Origin: an uncultured Chlorobiaceae bacterium
Lineage (GTDB): Bacteria > Bacteroidota > Chlorobiia > Chlorobiales > Chlorobiaceae
Reading direction: 5' to 3'
Assembly (NCBI GenBank): GCA_903994635.1
Contig: CAJEXQ010000003.1
Span: 1 to 64,000, forward strand
DNA: 64,000 nucleotides
Of the stretch, positions 1 through 9,055 are shown one piece after another. A program made the position numbers and the translations under genes. The notes below the pieces were generated by a model that was given only the letters and a program-made list of their open reading frames with translations, searched no databases and was not told where the DNA came from. Numbering within the stretch: position 1 is the first letter of the stretch; each line of letters starts with the position of its first letter.

Positions 1-449
1 CTTTTATTTCATGTCTCGTTATCTATTAATATTCTCAAGATATATTGTTTTTTTTGTAGAGATATTTTTCTTTTGATTGTTATGATAAAGAGAATTGCTG
101 ATTTATATTAAGTTCGGTAAACGAGTATTATTTATTGGTTTTTGAATATTTTAACCGTTAATTATATTTCATTATTAGGTATAATAATTAAGCTAAATCA
201 TTTGATTATATTCTTTTAATTTGTGTTTAATTGTTGTGTTATTGTTTGTTACTATTCATTTATACTCGAGAGTATTCACTGTCTTTACCAAATATGAAGT
301 GCTGGTTATTTGAACACGTATAATGGTTGTGAAGCGGGTGCGTTGTTGACTGCGCAATGTTTTTTTGTGATTTTGATATTTGATAGGTTAAACTGGGATT
401 CTGTCTTCTCGTCACTTGCGTTCTTTTACCGGTAACCAAACCTACACCC
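1..449. other. AT-rich intergenic stretch
   Basis: No coding region can be supported here. The first 250 bases are markedly richer in A+T than the rest of the window and carry many stop codons in all frames. The base composition shifts toward the gene average from about 300 on. It is the upstream region of the S41 protease gene and probably holds its promoter, but I could not single out a convincing -35/-10 pair. An 87-codon frame on the minus strand (260-523) has no recognisable protein features and overlaps the protease start. Confidence 0.5.
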
Positions 450-2102
450 ATGCCCCGAATACTGACTATTGTCATGATGCTTGTTGTACTTGTTTTCGGC
501 GTTTTTCTTGGCACCCGGCTCAATGGTAGCAGGGATGGCAGGTTTGATGAGCAGAAGAAAATTCTTGAAGCATACAGTTTGATGAAAGATCTATACGTGG
601 ATGAGGTTAATGGCGACAGTCTTTTGGGGGCTGGTATCCAGGGAATGGCTGAGTATCTCGATCCTCATACGATCTACCTCGAGCCGGAGAAGGTCTCCTA
701 TTCGCAGGCGGAGTTCGATGGAAATTTTGACGGCATAGGAATAGAGTTTGATGTTGTCAACGATACACTTCTCGTTGTTACCCCCCTTTCGGGTGGGCCG
801 AGTGCGGCAGTCGGAATTTCTCCTGGAGACCGTATCATTGCGATTGATTCTGTTTCAGCGGTCGGGATTACCCGGCAGGAGGTGCTCAGAAAGCTGAGGG
901 GAAAGCAGGGAACAAAAGTGAGGTTGAAGGTCTTCAGACCTCTCAGTGGCAATCTTCTGAATTTTGTGGTGACCAGGGGGAAAATATCGACATCAAGTAT
1001 TGAAGCTGGCTTTATGCTTGATAATCGCACTGGCTATATCCGATTGAGCCGTTTCATTGCTACGACGGCTGATGAGTTTCGCCTGGCGCTAGCTCTGCTG
1101 AAAAAAAAGGGTATGGGTCGGCTCATCATTGATCTGCGCGGAAATCCCGGCGGCTTTCTTGAGCAGGCGGTAGAGGTAGCCGATGAGTTTCTGGCCAAGG
1201 GGCAGTTGATCGTTTATACAAAAAGTCGCAGGGGCGGGGAGGAGAATGGTCGTTATGTAGCAAAGTCCGGTGATGGTTATGAGAAAGGCGAGGTCATTGT
1301 GCTTGTTGATAAAGGGAGCGCCTCGGCATCCGAAATTCTTGCCGGAGCATTGCAGGACAACAAGAGGGCGGTTGTTGTCGGTGAACTCTCCTTCGGCAAA
1401 GGTCTGGTGCAGCGTCAACTTCCGTTTGCTGATGGCTCTGCAATTCGATTGACAGTCTCCCGTTACTATACTCCTTCGGGCAGGCAGATCCAGCGACTCT
1501 ATCGAAAGGGCATCGCAGGGCGCGAACACTATTACCAGGAGGCAATGACAAATATTCTTCCCCAGAAGCTCTTTGCGAACCCGGATAGTCTGCTCTATCT
1601 GAAAAACAGCGATCTCTCTGTCTACAAGACCTCATCCTTACCTCTCTTGTTGAAGTCGCTCAAGGGCAACGAGAAGGGTCAGAGTAAACTGGCTGCGCTT
1701 AAGGATGCCGGTGGTATTATTCCTGATTTTTGGGTTACAGGAAAACTACACTCTCCTTTTTACCAGGAGCTTTACCAGTCAGGCACGCTTGATGATATGG
1801 CACGAACTTTTCTTGATGATCCTCACAGCTCGGCTCAGGGCTACCGGAACTCAATGGTGCGCTTTATTGCCGAATATAGTGAAGAGAGCGGTTTTGAAGC
1901 TCTTCTCATGAAAACATGCAAGGCAAGAAAAATTCTTTTTGACAGGGCTGGTTTTATCCGTGAGAGGAAATATATTGTGCGTACCGTAAAATCGAAAATT
2001 GCCCATCAGCTTTTTGGCCCCGAAGGGCAGATCAGGTTCGTTGTCATGAATGGTGACCCAGTGGTCAAAATAGCGATAACGGTGCCGGTCAGTCAGCCTT
2101 GA
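450..2102 (+). CDS. S41 family C-terminal processing peptidase
   Basis: A 550-residue periplasmic serine protease of the CtpA/CtpB type, which trims or degrades exported proteins from their C-termini. Residues 1-22 form an uncleaved-looking signal anchor. A PDZ domain lies at about 95-175 and the S41 core at about 190-370. The catalytic motif GSASASE places the nucleophile at Ser292. The downstream FGKGLVQ gives Lys317 and Gln321, the same spacing as the Ser/Lys/Gln triad of CtpB. Some 180 residues follow the core, with no domain I recognise. No Shine-Dalgarno sequence precedes the ATG. It is a different subtype from the larger S41 protease at 42121. The substrate is unknown. Confidence 0.93.
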   Translation: MPRILTIVMMLVVLVFGVFLGTRLNGSRDGRFDEQKKILEAYSLMKDLYVDEVNGDSLLGAGIQGMAEYLDPHTIYLEPEKVSYSQAEFDGNFDGIGIEFDVVNDTLLVVTPLSGGPSAAVGISPGDRIIAIDSVSAVGITRQEVLRKLRGKQGTKVRLKVFRPLSGNLLNFVVTRGKISTSSIEAGFMLDNRTGYIRLSRFIATTADEFRLALALLKKKGMGRLIIDLRGNPGGFLEQAVEVADEFLAKGQLIVYTKSRRGGEENGRYVAKSGDGYEKGEVIVLVDKGSASASEILAGALQDNKRAVVVGELSFGKGLVQRQLPFADGSAIRLTVSRYYTPSGRQIQRLYRKGIAGREHYYQEAMTNILPQKLFANPDSLLYLKNSDLSVYKTSSLPLLLKSLKGNEKGQSKLAALKDAGGIIPDFWVTGKLHSPFYQELYQSGTLDDMARTFLDDPHSSAQGYRNSMVRFIAEYSEESGFEALLMKTCKARKILFDRAGFIRERKYIVRTVKSKIAHQLFGPEGQIRFVVMNGDPVVKIAITVPVSQP

Positions 2103-2135
2103 TTTCATTTTTTTTAAACATTAACCGGGTTTATC

Positions 2136-2792
2136 ATGTCGTTATTCGAAAAAATTCATGACGCCACCTGTACGTTGCGTCTCCATAATGACTGGCTGAG
2201 AATTTTTACCTGTCCTGTTCCAACTTCTGATTTTCTCTCCTTTGTAGCGGTTGCAACCATTGATGCTCCTCAACATGCGGTTATGAGTCTTCTCTATGAT
2301 GTTGAGGTTGCCACTGAGTGGGTCTGGAAAACAAGGGAGATGCGTGTGCTGCAGGAGTTGTCAGAAAATGAAGGCCGAATCGTCTATCAGCTTGTTAGCG
2401 CTCCCTGGCCTGTTTCTGACCGTGAAATCATCACACGCTCACAAGGGTATACGGATCCTGAAACATCCGAAATCTTTATCAAGCTTGAGTGTATGGCGAA
2501 CTTCCTTCCAAAAAACGACAAGTACGTTCGTGTGCCTGAGCTTGAGGGTGCCTGGAACATTATCCCGCTTTCAGAGAAGCAGTGCAGGGTTGTTTTCCGT
2601 CTTCATATCGAACCCGGAGGAGAGATTCCCGCCTGGCTTGCCAATATCGCAGTTATCGATACACCCTATCACACGCTTGTCAATTTACGCGAAATGGTCA
2701 AGAAGGAAAAGTACCAGACTCCGGTTGATGCTCCGTTTATACAATCAGCCAATGATGTTATCCAGCATTATGAAAAGTTCGTGACGGAGTGA
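2136..2792 (+). CDS. START-like lipid-binding domain protein, copy 1
   Basis: A 218-residue soluble protein with the sequence pattern of START/SRPBCC (helix-grip) domains, which bind lipids or other hydrophobic ligands in a deep pocket. Signature stretches are [14 protein letters not shown] (around residues 89-102), [20 protein letters not shown] (around 126-145) and [15 protein letters not shown] (around 157-171). No signal peptide is visible, so it is probably cytoplasmic. It sits 33 bp after the S41 protease and 51 bp before a clear paralog, so co-transcription is likely. The ligand cannot be told from sequence; a role with membrane lipids or pigments is only a guess. Confidence 0.8.
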   Translation: MSLFEKIHDATCTLRLHNDWLRIFTCPVPTSDFLSFVAVATIDAPQHAVMSLLYDVEVATEWVWKTREMRVLQELSENEGRIVYQLVSAPWPVSDREIITRSQGYTDPETSEIFIKLECMANFLPKNDKYVRVPELEGAWNIIPLSEKQCRVVFRLHIEPGGEIPAWLANIAVIDTPYHTLVNLREMVKKEKYQTPVDAPFIQSANDVIQHYEKFVTE

Positions 2793-2843
2793 TTTTTTTG
2801 ATTTTCTGGTGGTCGGCTCAACAATTACATAACATAAGAGAGC

Positions 2844-3482
2844 ATGGATGTAGCGTCAATCCTGAAGGGGAACTGGGAGTTTCGTGTCGAACATAAAGGG
2901 ATCAAGATATTTTCTTCCAAGGTAAGCGGCTCAGATATTTATGGCTTCAAGGGAGAACTTGAGTTACAGGTCTCTTTGAAAAGGCTGATCAGCCTTTTTC
3001 ATGATATAGCAAACTTCAATCGCTGGGTTCATCATCTTTCCGAAATGGAGGTGCTTGAAGCAAATGATAATACCGAATATGTTATGCGTCAGGTTATTGA
3101 TACTCCATGGCCGCTGCAACAGAGAGAGGTGATCATGCGTTCCTGGCTGGTGTCGGAGGGGGAGAATGCCATTTCGCTGACCATGAAGGAGGAGCCGGAT
3201 TATCTGCCGGTTAATCCGAAGTATCATCGGGTTCAACATGCAACGGGGATGTGGGTCTTTACCCCGAATGGCCATGGCGTGGTGCATGTCACCTTTGTGA
3301 TGCACCTTGATCCAGGCAAGGATGTGCCAGCTCCTGTCAGTAATGCGGGGTTGTTTGAGGTGCCATTCTACTCACTCAACAACCTGAGGGCTCTTTTGAA
3401 GGACACCTCATATAACCCTCCATGGCCGAAAGAGCTGGAGCAGCATCTCTCGATCATTGAAGATGATCCCGAAACGCCTTGA
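2844..3482 (+). CDS. START-like lipid-binding domain protein, copy 2
   Basis: A 212-residue paralog of the preceding gene. The two share TPWPLQQREVIMRS, YLPVNPKYHRV....G.W and MHLDPGKDVPAPVSN in the same order and spacing, so they arose by tandem duplication. They are diverged enough, with low identity outside the motifs, that different ligands are plausible. The last 29 bases overlap the 3' end of the convergent kinase gene on the minus strand. No signal peptide or membrane segment is present. Confidence 0.8.
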   Translation: MDVASILKGNWEFRVEHKGIKIFSSKVSGSDIYGFKGELELQVSLKRLISLFHDIANFNRWVHHLSEMEVLEANDNTEYVMRQVIDTPWPLQQREVIMRSWLVSEGENAISLTMKEEPDYLPVNPKYHRVQHATGMWVFTPNGHGVVHVTFVMHLDPGKDVPAPVSNAGLFEVPFYSLNNLRALLKDTSYNPPWPKELEQHLSIIEDDPETP

Positions 3483-4437
3483 TGAGTTTTTCGGATTTGA
3501 CGGGAACAGCGCCAACCTCCTGACAGACAGTTGCAGCGGCAAGGTTGGCTATTGTTGCATTCATCACAATGTCGATGCCCGCAGCCACGCCAAGCGCCAG
3601 AACCCCTATGACGGTGTCCCCGGCTCCAGATACATCGGCAACGTCCAGGGAGGTTGCCGCAATATGGGTAAATGAACCGTTGTAGAGCGTCATACCCTTG
3701 TCGCTTCTTGTGACAATAATGGTGTCAGCCTGAATTTTTTGCTGCAGCATGAGACAGGCCTCTTCAACCTCCCTGTCGTTATTGTGCAGCAAGATGCCGA
3801 GTGCTGCTGCCATTTCTGAAAGATTAGGCTTAAAGACCGAGCACCCTTTATAGGCAAAAAAATTCTGATGTTTCGGGTCGACAAGCACCGGGACATTACG
3901 AGCTTTTGCAGACGCGATAATTTGCTGGATGAGTGAAGCACTAAGAAGCCCCTTGTTATAGTCTTCGAGAACGACAGCATCAATTGAGTTGATAACCGCC
4001 TCAAAAGAGGCTAGAATATCTTGCTCAATGCCCACATCAATTTCCTTTCTGCTCTCAACATCAACCCTCGTTATATGATGGTTTTGCGACAGGATTCTTG
4101 TTTTGGAGGTAGTTGGTCTGGAGGTGTCGCAGATCAGTCCTTCGGTTGCAAGGCCTCGATCGCGGAAAAGTTCAAGGAGTACATCCCTGTTGCGATCAGC
4201 CCCTGTAATACCAATAAGCATGGTGTCTGCGCCGAGTGAGAGAGTGTTGAGTGCAACATTTGCAGCTCCTCCCAGCCGGTGATCCTCATGGGTAACATCA
4301 ACAACAGGAACTGGATATTCCGGCGAAATGCGGGAGACATGGCCAAAAATATAGTTGTCGAGCATAATGTCGCCGATGACGGCAATTCGCTTGCTGCGAA
4401 AAGAGTTAAGAATGGCTTCTATCGAGCTGGCTCTCAT
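3454..4437 (-). CDS. rfaE1: D-glycero-beta-D-manno-heptose-7-phosphate kinase (RfaE1/HldE kinase type)
   Basis: A PfkB/ribokinase-fold sugar kinase of 327 residues. It is expected to phosphorylate heptose-7-phosphate at O-1 on the way to ADP-heptose for the lipopolysaccharide inner core. Visible family features are the N-terminal GDIMLDNYIFG, RLGGAANVA (substrate binding), EDYNKG in the centre, and DVSGAGDT with the catalytic Asp near residue 274. The usual fused nucleotidyltransferase half of HldE is absent, so a separate RfaE2 must exist elsewhere. I chose the ATG at 4437. The frame is open 23 codons further upstream, but that extension (rich in F, N and L) does not look like family sequence. 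The gene converges on and overlaps the START gene by 29 bp. Confidence 0.88.
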   Translation of the reverse strand: MRASSIEAILNSFRSKRIAVIGDIMLDNYIFGHVSRISPEYPVPVVDVTHEDHRLGGAANVALNTLSLGADTMLIGITGADRNRDVLLELFRDRGLATEGLICDTSRPTTSKTRILSQNHHITRVDVESRKEIDVGIEQDILASFEAVINSIDAVVLEDYNKGLLSASLIQQIIASAKARNVPVLVDPKHQNFFAYKGCSVFKPNLSEMAAALGILLHNNDREVEEACLMLQQKIQADTIIVTRSDKGMTLYNGSFTHIAATSLDVADVSGAGDTVIGVLALGVAAGIDIVMNATIANLAAATVCQEVGAVPVKSEKLIKAFRDHLQ

Positions 4438-4578
4438 AATTCGACTGTTTTGTTCTGCGTTCAATGCCCATAAATTTAAAAAAGCAGTAAAAAATCCGTT
4501 CCGCAATAAAGATATGATTCTATCATTTTATTTTTTGCTATTTTTTGTTATAATTAAAGCTAACCATTTTTAAGTTTT

Positions 4579-4671
4579 TATGAAAAAGCGGGAACCAGTG
4601 TTCGATAGTTTAAGTGATAAATTATATGAAAGAAGCGGGAACCAATGTTTGATAGTTTAAGTGATAAATTA
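4579..4671 (+). repeat. Tandem duplication of the ffh translation start region
   Basis: Two adjacent units, 4579-4624 and 4625-4671 (46 and 47 bp), are nearly identical. Each runs from TATGAAA through AAGCGGGAACCA, a start codon and the first eight codons of ffh. Differences are a one-base indel, GTG versus ATG at the start codon, and TTC versus TTT. The second unit carries the real ffh start at 4645. The first unit therefore holds a fossil or decoy start at 4598. Confidence 0.9.
4598..4660 (+). other. Possible 20-codon leader ORF overlapping the ffh start
   Basis: The upstream copy of the duplicated start region has a GTG at 4598, in frame with an ATG at 4580. It opens a reading frame that begins with the same nine residues as Ffh (FDSLSDKL after the start), then diverges and stops at TAA 4658-4660, 13 bases past the ffh ATG. 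It was created by the duplication. Whether it is translated, and so affects ffh by coupling or competition, is unknown. Confidence 0.35.
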
Positions 4672-5994
4672 GAGGCCACCTTTAAAAAACTGGCGGGTCA
4701 GGCTACCATCAATGAGATCAATATTGGTCTTGCTATGCGCGACATCAAGCGTGCTCTGCTTGGTGCTGACGTTAACTATAAGGTAGCAAAGAAGTTAATT
4801 GAAGATATAAGAGAGAAGTCTCTTGGCGAACAGGTTATCAAAAGTGTCTCGCCTGCGCAGATGATTGTGAAAATCGTCTATGACGAGCTTACTGAGCTGA
4901 TGGGTGGAGAGCAGAAACCACTGAATCTGTCACCCAAAAAACTTCCTGCGATTATTATGGTTGCGGGTTTGCAGGGTTCCGGAAAAACAACTTTCTGTGC
5001 CAAGCTTGCGTTGCGCCTGAAAAAGAGCGGAAAAAGCCCGATGCTTGTTGCCGCTGATGTTTATCGTCCAGCAGCGGTTGATCAGCTTAAAGCTCTCGGC
5101 GCACAGGTCGACGTTCCCGTTTTTGCCATTGAAGAGCAGGATGCCATGAAAGCGGCACTCCAAGGTCTGGAGGCTGCGCGATCAGCGGCCAGAGATGTGG
5201 TTATTATCGATACCGCTGGACGTTTGCAGATTGATCACAAAATGATGGCTGAGGCTGAGGCGCTGAAAAATGCTCTCAAGCCGGATGAGCTTCTTTTTGT
5301 TGTTGACTCAATGATGGGTCAGGAGGCAGTGAATACCGCAAAAGCGTTCAATGACCAGCTTGATTTTGATGGTGTTGTTCTGACCAAGCTTGACGGCGAC
5401 TCAAGGGGAGGCGCAGCGCTCTCTATCCGTCAGGTTGTCGAAAAGCCAATCAAATTTATCAGTATCGGTGAAAAGGTTGATGACCTTGATATTTTTTATC
5501 CCGATCGTATGGCCCAGAGGATTCTCGGAATGGGCGATATTGTAAGTTTTGTTGAAAAAGCGCAGGAAAATCTCGATCTTGAGAAAGCTGTCGAGATGCA
5601 GAAAAAGTTGATGAAGAATGAGTTTGATCTCAACGACTTTTTTGACCAGTTGCAGCAGCTCAAGAAGATGGGTTCTATTCAGGGATTGATTGAGATGGTG
5701 CCTGGCCTGAACAAGATGGTGCCAAAGCAGGATCTCGAAAATCTCGACTTCAAGCCCATTGAGGCGATGATCAATTCCATGACAAAGCAGGAAAAAATAA
5801 ATCCCGATATTATTAACGGGAGTCGCCGCCAGCGTATTGCAAGGGGGAGTGGCACAAAAGTTCAGGAGGTGAATCTTCTGATCAAGCAGTTCGGGGAGAT
5901 GAAGAAGATGATGCGTTCGGTCACAAAGCTGTCGCAGTCTGGAAGAAAAATCACATCACAGAATCTTGCGCTTGAGAAGTTTTTAAAACGATAG
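4645..5994 (+). CDS. ffh: Signal recognition particle GTPase Ffh (SRP54)
   Basis: The 449-residue protein subunit of the signal recognition particle. It binds 4.5S RNA and signal sequences of nascent membrane proteins and docks with FtsY. The order is N domain (1-90), G domain with P-loop GLQGSGKTT (108-116), DTAGR from Asp189 and [10 protein letters not shown], then the methionine-rich M domain (about 300-435) with the RNA-binding stretch [16 protein letters not shown]. Length is normal for the family. The ATG at 4645 is within the second copy of a 46/47-bp tandem duplication, and there is no Shine-Dalgarno sequence. It heads a run of translation genes (rpsP, rimM, trmD, rplS), the common bacterial arrangement. 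Confidence 0.97.
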   Translation: MFDSLSDKLEATFKKLAGQATINEINIGLAMRDIKRALLGADVNYKVAKKLIEDIREKSLGEQVIKSVSPAQMIVKIVYDELTELMGGEQKPLNLSPKKLPAIIMVAGLQGSGKTTFCAKLALRLKKSGKSPMLVAADVYRPAAVDQLKALGAQVDVPVFAIEEQDAMKAALQGLEAARSAARDVVIIDTAGRLQIDHKMMAEAEALKNALKPDELLFVVDSMMGQEAVNTAKAFNDQLDFDGVVLTKLDGDSRGGAALSIRQVVEKPIKFISIGEKVDDLDIFYPDRMAQRILGMGDIVSFVEKAQENLDLEKAVEMQKKLMKNEFDLNDFFDQLQQLKKMGSIQGLIEMVPGLNKMVPKQDLENLDFKPIEAMINSMTKQEKINPDIINGSRRQRIARGSGTKVQEVNLLIKQFGEMKKMMRSVTKLSQSGRKITSQNLALEKFLKR

Positions 5995-6042
5995 TTTGTA
6001 TACGCTGTTACCAGAAACATTAACTCATAAAATATTTTAGCT

Positions 6043-6453
6043 TTGGTAAAGATTAGACTGAAAAGGGCAGGAAGAAAAAAATTGCCGGTATACCAGATTG
6101 TTGTGGCCGATGCACGCTCGCCCAGGGATGGCAAATTTCTTGAAGTTGTTGGCCACTATCAGCCGACCCTCAAGCCACATACCGTGACGATTAAAAAGGA
6201 TCGTATTGTTTACTGGATGCAGACTGGCGCTCAGCCAACCGCAACAGTGAACAGCCTTATCCGCACTACAGGATTGCTCTATGAGCTTAGGCTCAAGAGC
6301 ATGGGGCGTAGCGAGGATGAGATTTCTGCTGAGATGGAGAAGTGGCAGGAGCGTCAGACAGCAAAACGCCAGAAAGGGCTTGTTCTGAAGTCGCGTCGTC
6401 GCAGTGCCAAAAAAGAGGCTGAAGCGAAAGCTGCTGCCAGTGGAGAGGCGTAA
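6043..6453 (+). CDS. rpsP: 30S ribosomal protein S16
   Basis: A small-subunit ribosomal protein of 136 residues, beginning [13 protein letters not shown] as in the family. The start codon is TTG at 6043, chosen because the conserved N-terminus begins immediately there. The S16 core covers residues 1-85, followed by a basic and then Ala/Glu-rich tail common in longer S16 versions. It lies 48 bp after ffh and 24 bp before rimM, in the classic rpsP-rimM-trmD-rplS order. Confidence 0.97.
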   Translation: MVKIRLKRAGRKKLPVYQIVVADARSPRDGKFLEVVGHYQPTLKPHTVTIKKDRIVYWMQTGAQPTATVNSLIRTTGLLYELRLKSMGRSEDEISAEMEKWQERQTAKRQKGLVLKSRRRSAKKEAEAKAAASGEA

Positions 6454-6477
6454 TCAACTTGTTACAGTGAGGTCAGG

Positions 6478-6981
6478 GTGGAACTCTATTTGACGGGTCT
6501 TATTCTCAAGCCGAAAGGGTTGCAGGGAGAGCTGAAGGTGGAGGTAATTACTGATTTCCCTGAAAGCTTTCTTTCCCGCAAAGAGTATTATGCGGGAAAG
6601 AGTGTCGAATTGGTGGAGAGGCTGAGGGTAAAAAAAGCAACTCTCTCGGCAGGGTTTGCCTGGTTGTTCATTGAAGGCGTTGACACTATGGAAAAAGCAG
6701 AGGCTTTTACGGGCTGGTATCTGTTTGTTGAAGAGGATCAGCTTTTGCCTCAGCCAGCTAACAGGGCCTACCTTCATGAAATTATAGGAATGAAGGTACT
6801 TGATCGTCATCGGCGTGAGGTTGGTTTTGTCACCAATGTGATCAGGATGCCTGCGCATGAGGTTTATGAGGTTCGTGTGGGCGAAAAAAAAATTTTGCTG
6901 CCTGCCATTGATGAGTTTGTTGATGAGTTCAATCTTGGTGAAAAATGTATGGTCGTACCGAGGTATGATGAATTTCTGTAA
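6478..6981 (+). CDS. rimM: 16S rRNA processing protein RimM
   Basis: A 167-residue ribosome maturation factor that assists assembly of the 30S head around S19. The N-terminal beta-barrel (GLILKPKGLQGELKVE, residues 6-21) and the C-terminal PRC barrel (HEIIGMKVLDRHRREVG... through VDEFNLGEKCMVV) are both present. The start is GTG at 6478, 24 bp after rpsP. It is followed by trmD 18 bp later, so the genes are almost certainly one transcript. Confidence 0.95.
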   Translation: MELYLTGLILKPKGLQGELKVEVITDFPESFLSRKEYYAGKSVELVERLRVKKATLSAGFAWLFIEGVDTMEKAEAFTGWYLFVEEDQLLPQPANRAYLHEIIGMKVLDRHRREVGFVTNVIRMPAHEVYEVRVGEKKILLPAIDEFVDEFNLGEKCMVVPRYDEFL

Positions 6982-6999
6982 AAGGTTGTACGGCATCCC

Positions 7000-7713
7000 A
7001 TGGATGGAATAAGGATTGATGTGATTTCCGTTATTCCAGGTTTTTTTGATTCCCCGCTCAACAATGGATTGTTAAGCATTGCGCGGAAAAAGAACCATGC
7101 GGACATTTACATCCATAACCTGCATGATTATGGATTGGGCAGATACAAACAGGTTGATGATTCGCCCTATGGCGGTGGTGCAGGGATGGTGCTTCGTCCT
7201 GAACCGGTTTTCTCCTGTATAGAAGCGTTGCTGGCCGAAAGAGAGTACGATGAAGTGATCTTTCTTTCACCGGACGGAAAGTTGTTCGAACAGTCTACGG
7301 CAAACAGGCTTTCAAGAATGCACAATCTGATCATTCTCTGTGGCCATTACAAGGCTGTAGATGAACGAATCAGGCAGAATTTGATTACCATGGAGATCTC
7401 CATCGGTGATGTTGTTGTTTCAGGCGGGGAGATACCAGCGCTGCTTCTTATGGATGCAGTTATCAGGGTTATACCAGGTGTTCTCGGTGACAGTGAATCG
7501 GCTTTAACCGACTCATTTCAGACAGGGCTTCTCGACTCAACCTATTACACACGTCCCGCAGATTTCAGGGGAATGAAAGTTCCCGAACTGCTGTTGATGG
7601 GCCATCATGGCAAAATTGAACAGTGGCGTCATGAAAATGCTCTTGCACGAACAGAGCAGCGTCGGCCAGATCTTCTCGATAAAGAGAGTTTTGAAGAATC
7701 AAAGAAAAAATAA
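7000..7713 (+). CDS. trmD: tRNA (guanine-N1)-methyltransferase TrmD
   Basis: A SPOUT-family methyltransferase that makes m1G37 in tRNAs with G36, preventing +1 frameshifting. The 237-residue sequence shows the N-terminal [10 protein letters not shown], the [17 protein letters not shown] loop, ILLCGHYK-type (here [14 protein letters not shown]) and [11 protein letters not shown], which form the knotted SAM site. The usual Tyr in SIGDYVLSGGE is Val here. Length is normal. Confidence 0.96.
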   Translation: MDGIRIDVISVIPGFFDSPLNNGLLSIARKKNHADIYIHNLHDYGLGRYKQVDDSPYGGGAGMVLRPEPVFSCIEALLAEREYDEVIFLSPDGKLFEQSTANRLSRMHNLIILCGHYKAVDERIRQNLITMEISIGDVVVSGGEIPALLLMDAVIRVIPGVLGDSESALTDSFQTGLLDSTYYTRPADFRGMKVPELLLMGHHGKIEQWRHENALARTEQRRPDLLDKESFEESKKK

Positions 7714-7731
7714 CGTAAATAAGTTGTTGTC

Positions 7732-8094
7732 ATGGATCAGTTAATCAAGTTAGTTGAAGCCACCCAGGCTGTTACCGATTTTCCGGAAATTCGCCCTGGT
7801 GATACCATCAAGATACAGTTGAAGGTTATTGAGGGTGAAAAGGAGAGGCTTCAGGCTTTTGAGGGTGTTGTTATCAGCGACAGGGGAGCAGGTGGGAACA
7901 AGACCATCACTGTTCGTAAAATTTCTCATGGCGTCGGTGTAGAAAGGATTATTCCCGTTAACTCACCAAATATCGAAAGCGTCACGGTTGTAAAGCATGG
8001 CAAGGCAAGAAGGGCTAAACTTTTCTACCTGCGCAAACGTACAGGCAAGGCGGCATTGAAGGTCAAGGAACGCAAGATTGTCGAGAAGGCCTGA
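7732..8094 (+). CDS. rplS: 50S ribosomal protein L19
   Basis: A 120-residue large-subunit ribosomal protein at the 30S-50S interface. Family hallmarks are [50 protein letters not shown] and [14 protein letters not shown]. It closes the ribosomal operon. A hairpin followed by TTTT lies just downstream. Confidence 0.97.
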   Translation: MDQLIKLVEATQAVTDFPEIRPGDTIKIQLKVIEGEKERLQAFEGVVISDRGAGGNKTITVRKISHGVGVERIIPVNSPNIESVTVVKHGKARRAKLFYLRKRTGKAALKVKERKIVEKA

Positions 8095-8102
8095 TTGTTA
8101 TT

Positions 8103-8145
8103 GCTATCCCCGACATGCGTCAGCGCTGGCGGGGGATGCCTTTTA
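8103..8145 (+). terminator. Candidate terminator after rplS
   Basis: An inverted repeat pairs GCTATCCCC with GGGGATGC around an inner palindrome CAGCGCTG and is followed by TTTT at 8141-8144. It would end the ffh/rpsP operon. It stops only a few bases before the ATG of the next gene, so that gene's promoter would have to lie within or before the hairpin, or the gene is read through. Confidence 0.5.
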
Positions 8146-8149
8146 ACCT

Positions 8150-8980
8150 ATGGAGCCTCTCAAGGATATTGAGCTTTTCCGCCAGAAGATTTTTGATTTT
8201 TATCGGCTGAACCGCAGGAGTTTTCCCTGGAGGGAGACTACAGACCGATATGCCGTCATGATCAGCGAGATCATGCTGCAGCAGACACAGGCGGAGCGGG
8301 TAGCTCCGAAATTTGAGGCTTGGCTGCAAAATTTTCCCGATGTTCGCCTGCTTGCATCTGCGTCACTTCGTGATGTGCTTGCTCTCTGGAGTGGCCTTGG
8401 CTACAACTCCCGTGCAGTTCGGCTGCATCGTTGTGCTGCTGCTATTACAGAGCTTTATGGAGGCATTGTGCCTTCAAAACCAGAACTCCTGAAAAAGCTT
8501 CCAGGCATAGGTGAGTATACCTGTCGTTCTATTCCTGTTTTTGCCGATAATCTTGATGTGGCGGCAGTTGATACTAACATCCGCAGAATCATCATTCACG
8601 AATTCGGTCTTCCCGAAGATATTTCTGCGACCAGACTGCAGGAGGTTGCTGAAGCAGCGCTTCCTCTCGGACAGAGCCGTGAGTGGCATAATGCTCTGAT
8701 GGATTATGGCGCTCTTTTGCTTACGAGTAAAAAGACGGGAATTCGCCCTGTGACAAAGCAGTCAAAGTTTCAGGGTTCCAAACGGTGGTATCGGGGTCGG
8801 ATCATCAAGGAGCTTGTTCAGTCAGAGGCAATGTTTATTGAGGAGATTAAAGTGATATATGGTGATTGCCCATGGAACATTAATGCCATTATCAGCGAGC
8901 TTGTCGAAGAGGGTCTGATTGAGCATTCGGAATGCGCCAACTCCGGGGATCTCTCACGATTGAAGATAAAAGGGAGCTGA
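8150..8980 (+). CDS. MutY-like A/G-specific DNA glycosylase lacking the Fe-S cluster motif
   Basis: A 276-residue HhH-GPD base-excision glycosylase. SEIMLQQTQ carries the MutY-type catalytic Glu, LPGIGEYT is the helix-hairpin-helix, and VDTNIRR supplies the catalytic Asp. MutY removes A paired with 8-oxoG. The C-x6-C-x2-C-x5-C [4Fe-4S] motif expected just after MDYGALL is missing; the stretch there contains no cysteine at all. The C-terminal 70 residues begin FQGSKRWYRGRII and do not resemble the usual MutY NUDIX-like 8-oxoG-recognition domain. Cluster-free MutY homologs are known, so this may be functional, but the substrate could differ from canonical MutY. It lies 55 bp after rplS. Confidence 0.8.
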   Translation: MEPLKDIELFRQKIFDFYRLNRRSFPWRETTDRYAVMISEIMLQQTQAERVAPKFEAWLQNFPDVRLLASASLRDVLALWSGLGYNSRAVRLHRCAAAITELYGGIVPSKPELLKKLPGIGEYTCRSIPVFADNLDVAAVDTNIRRIIIHEFGLPEDISATRLQEVAEAALPLGQSREWHNALMDYGALLLTSKKTGIRPVTKQSKFQGSKRWYRGRIIKELVQSEAMFIEEIKVIYGDCPWNINAIISELVEEGLIEHSECANSGDLSRLKIKGS

Positions 8981-9055
8981 CCTTGTGCCCAGTGTTTTTC
9001 TTCGAGTACATACCGATGAAATGGCCGCTCCTCCAAAGCTGAAAATGATGAAGAT

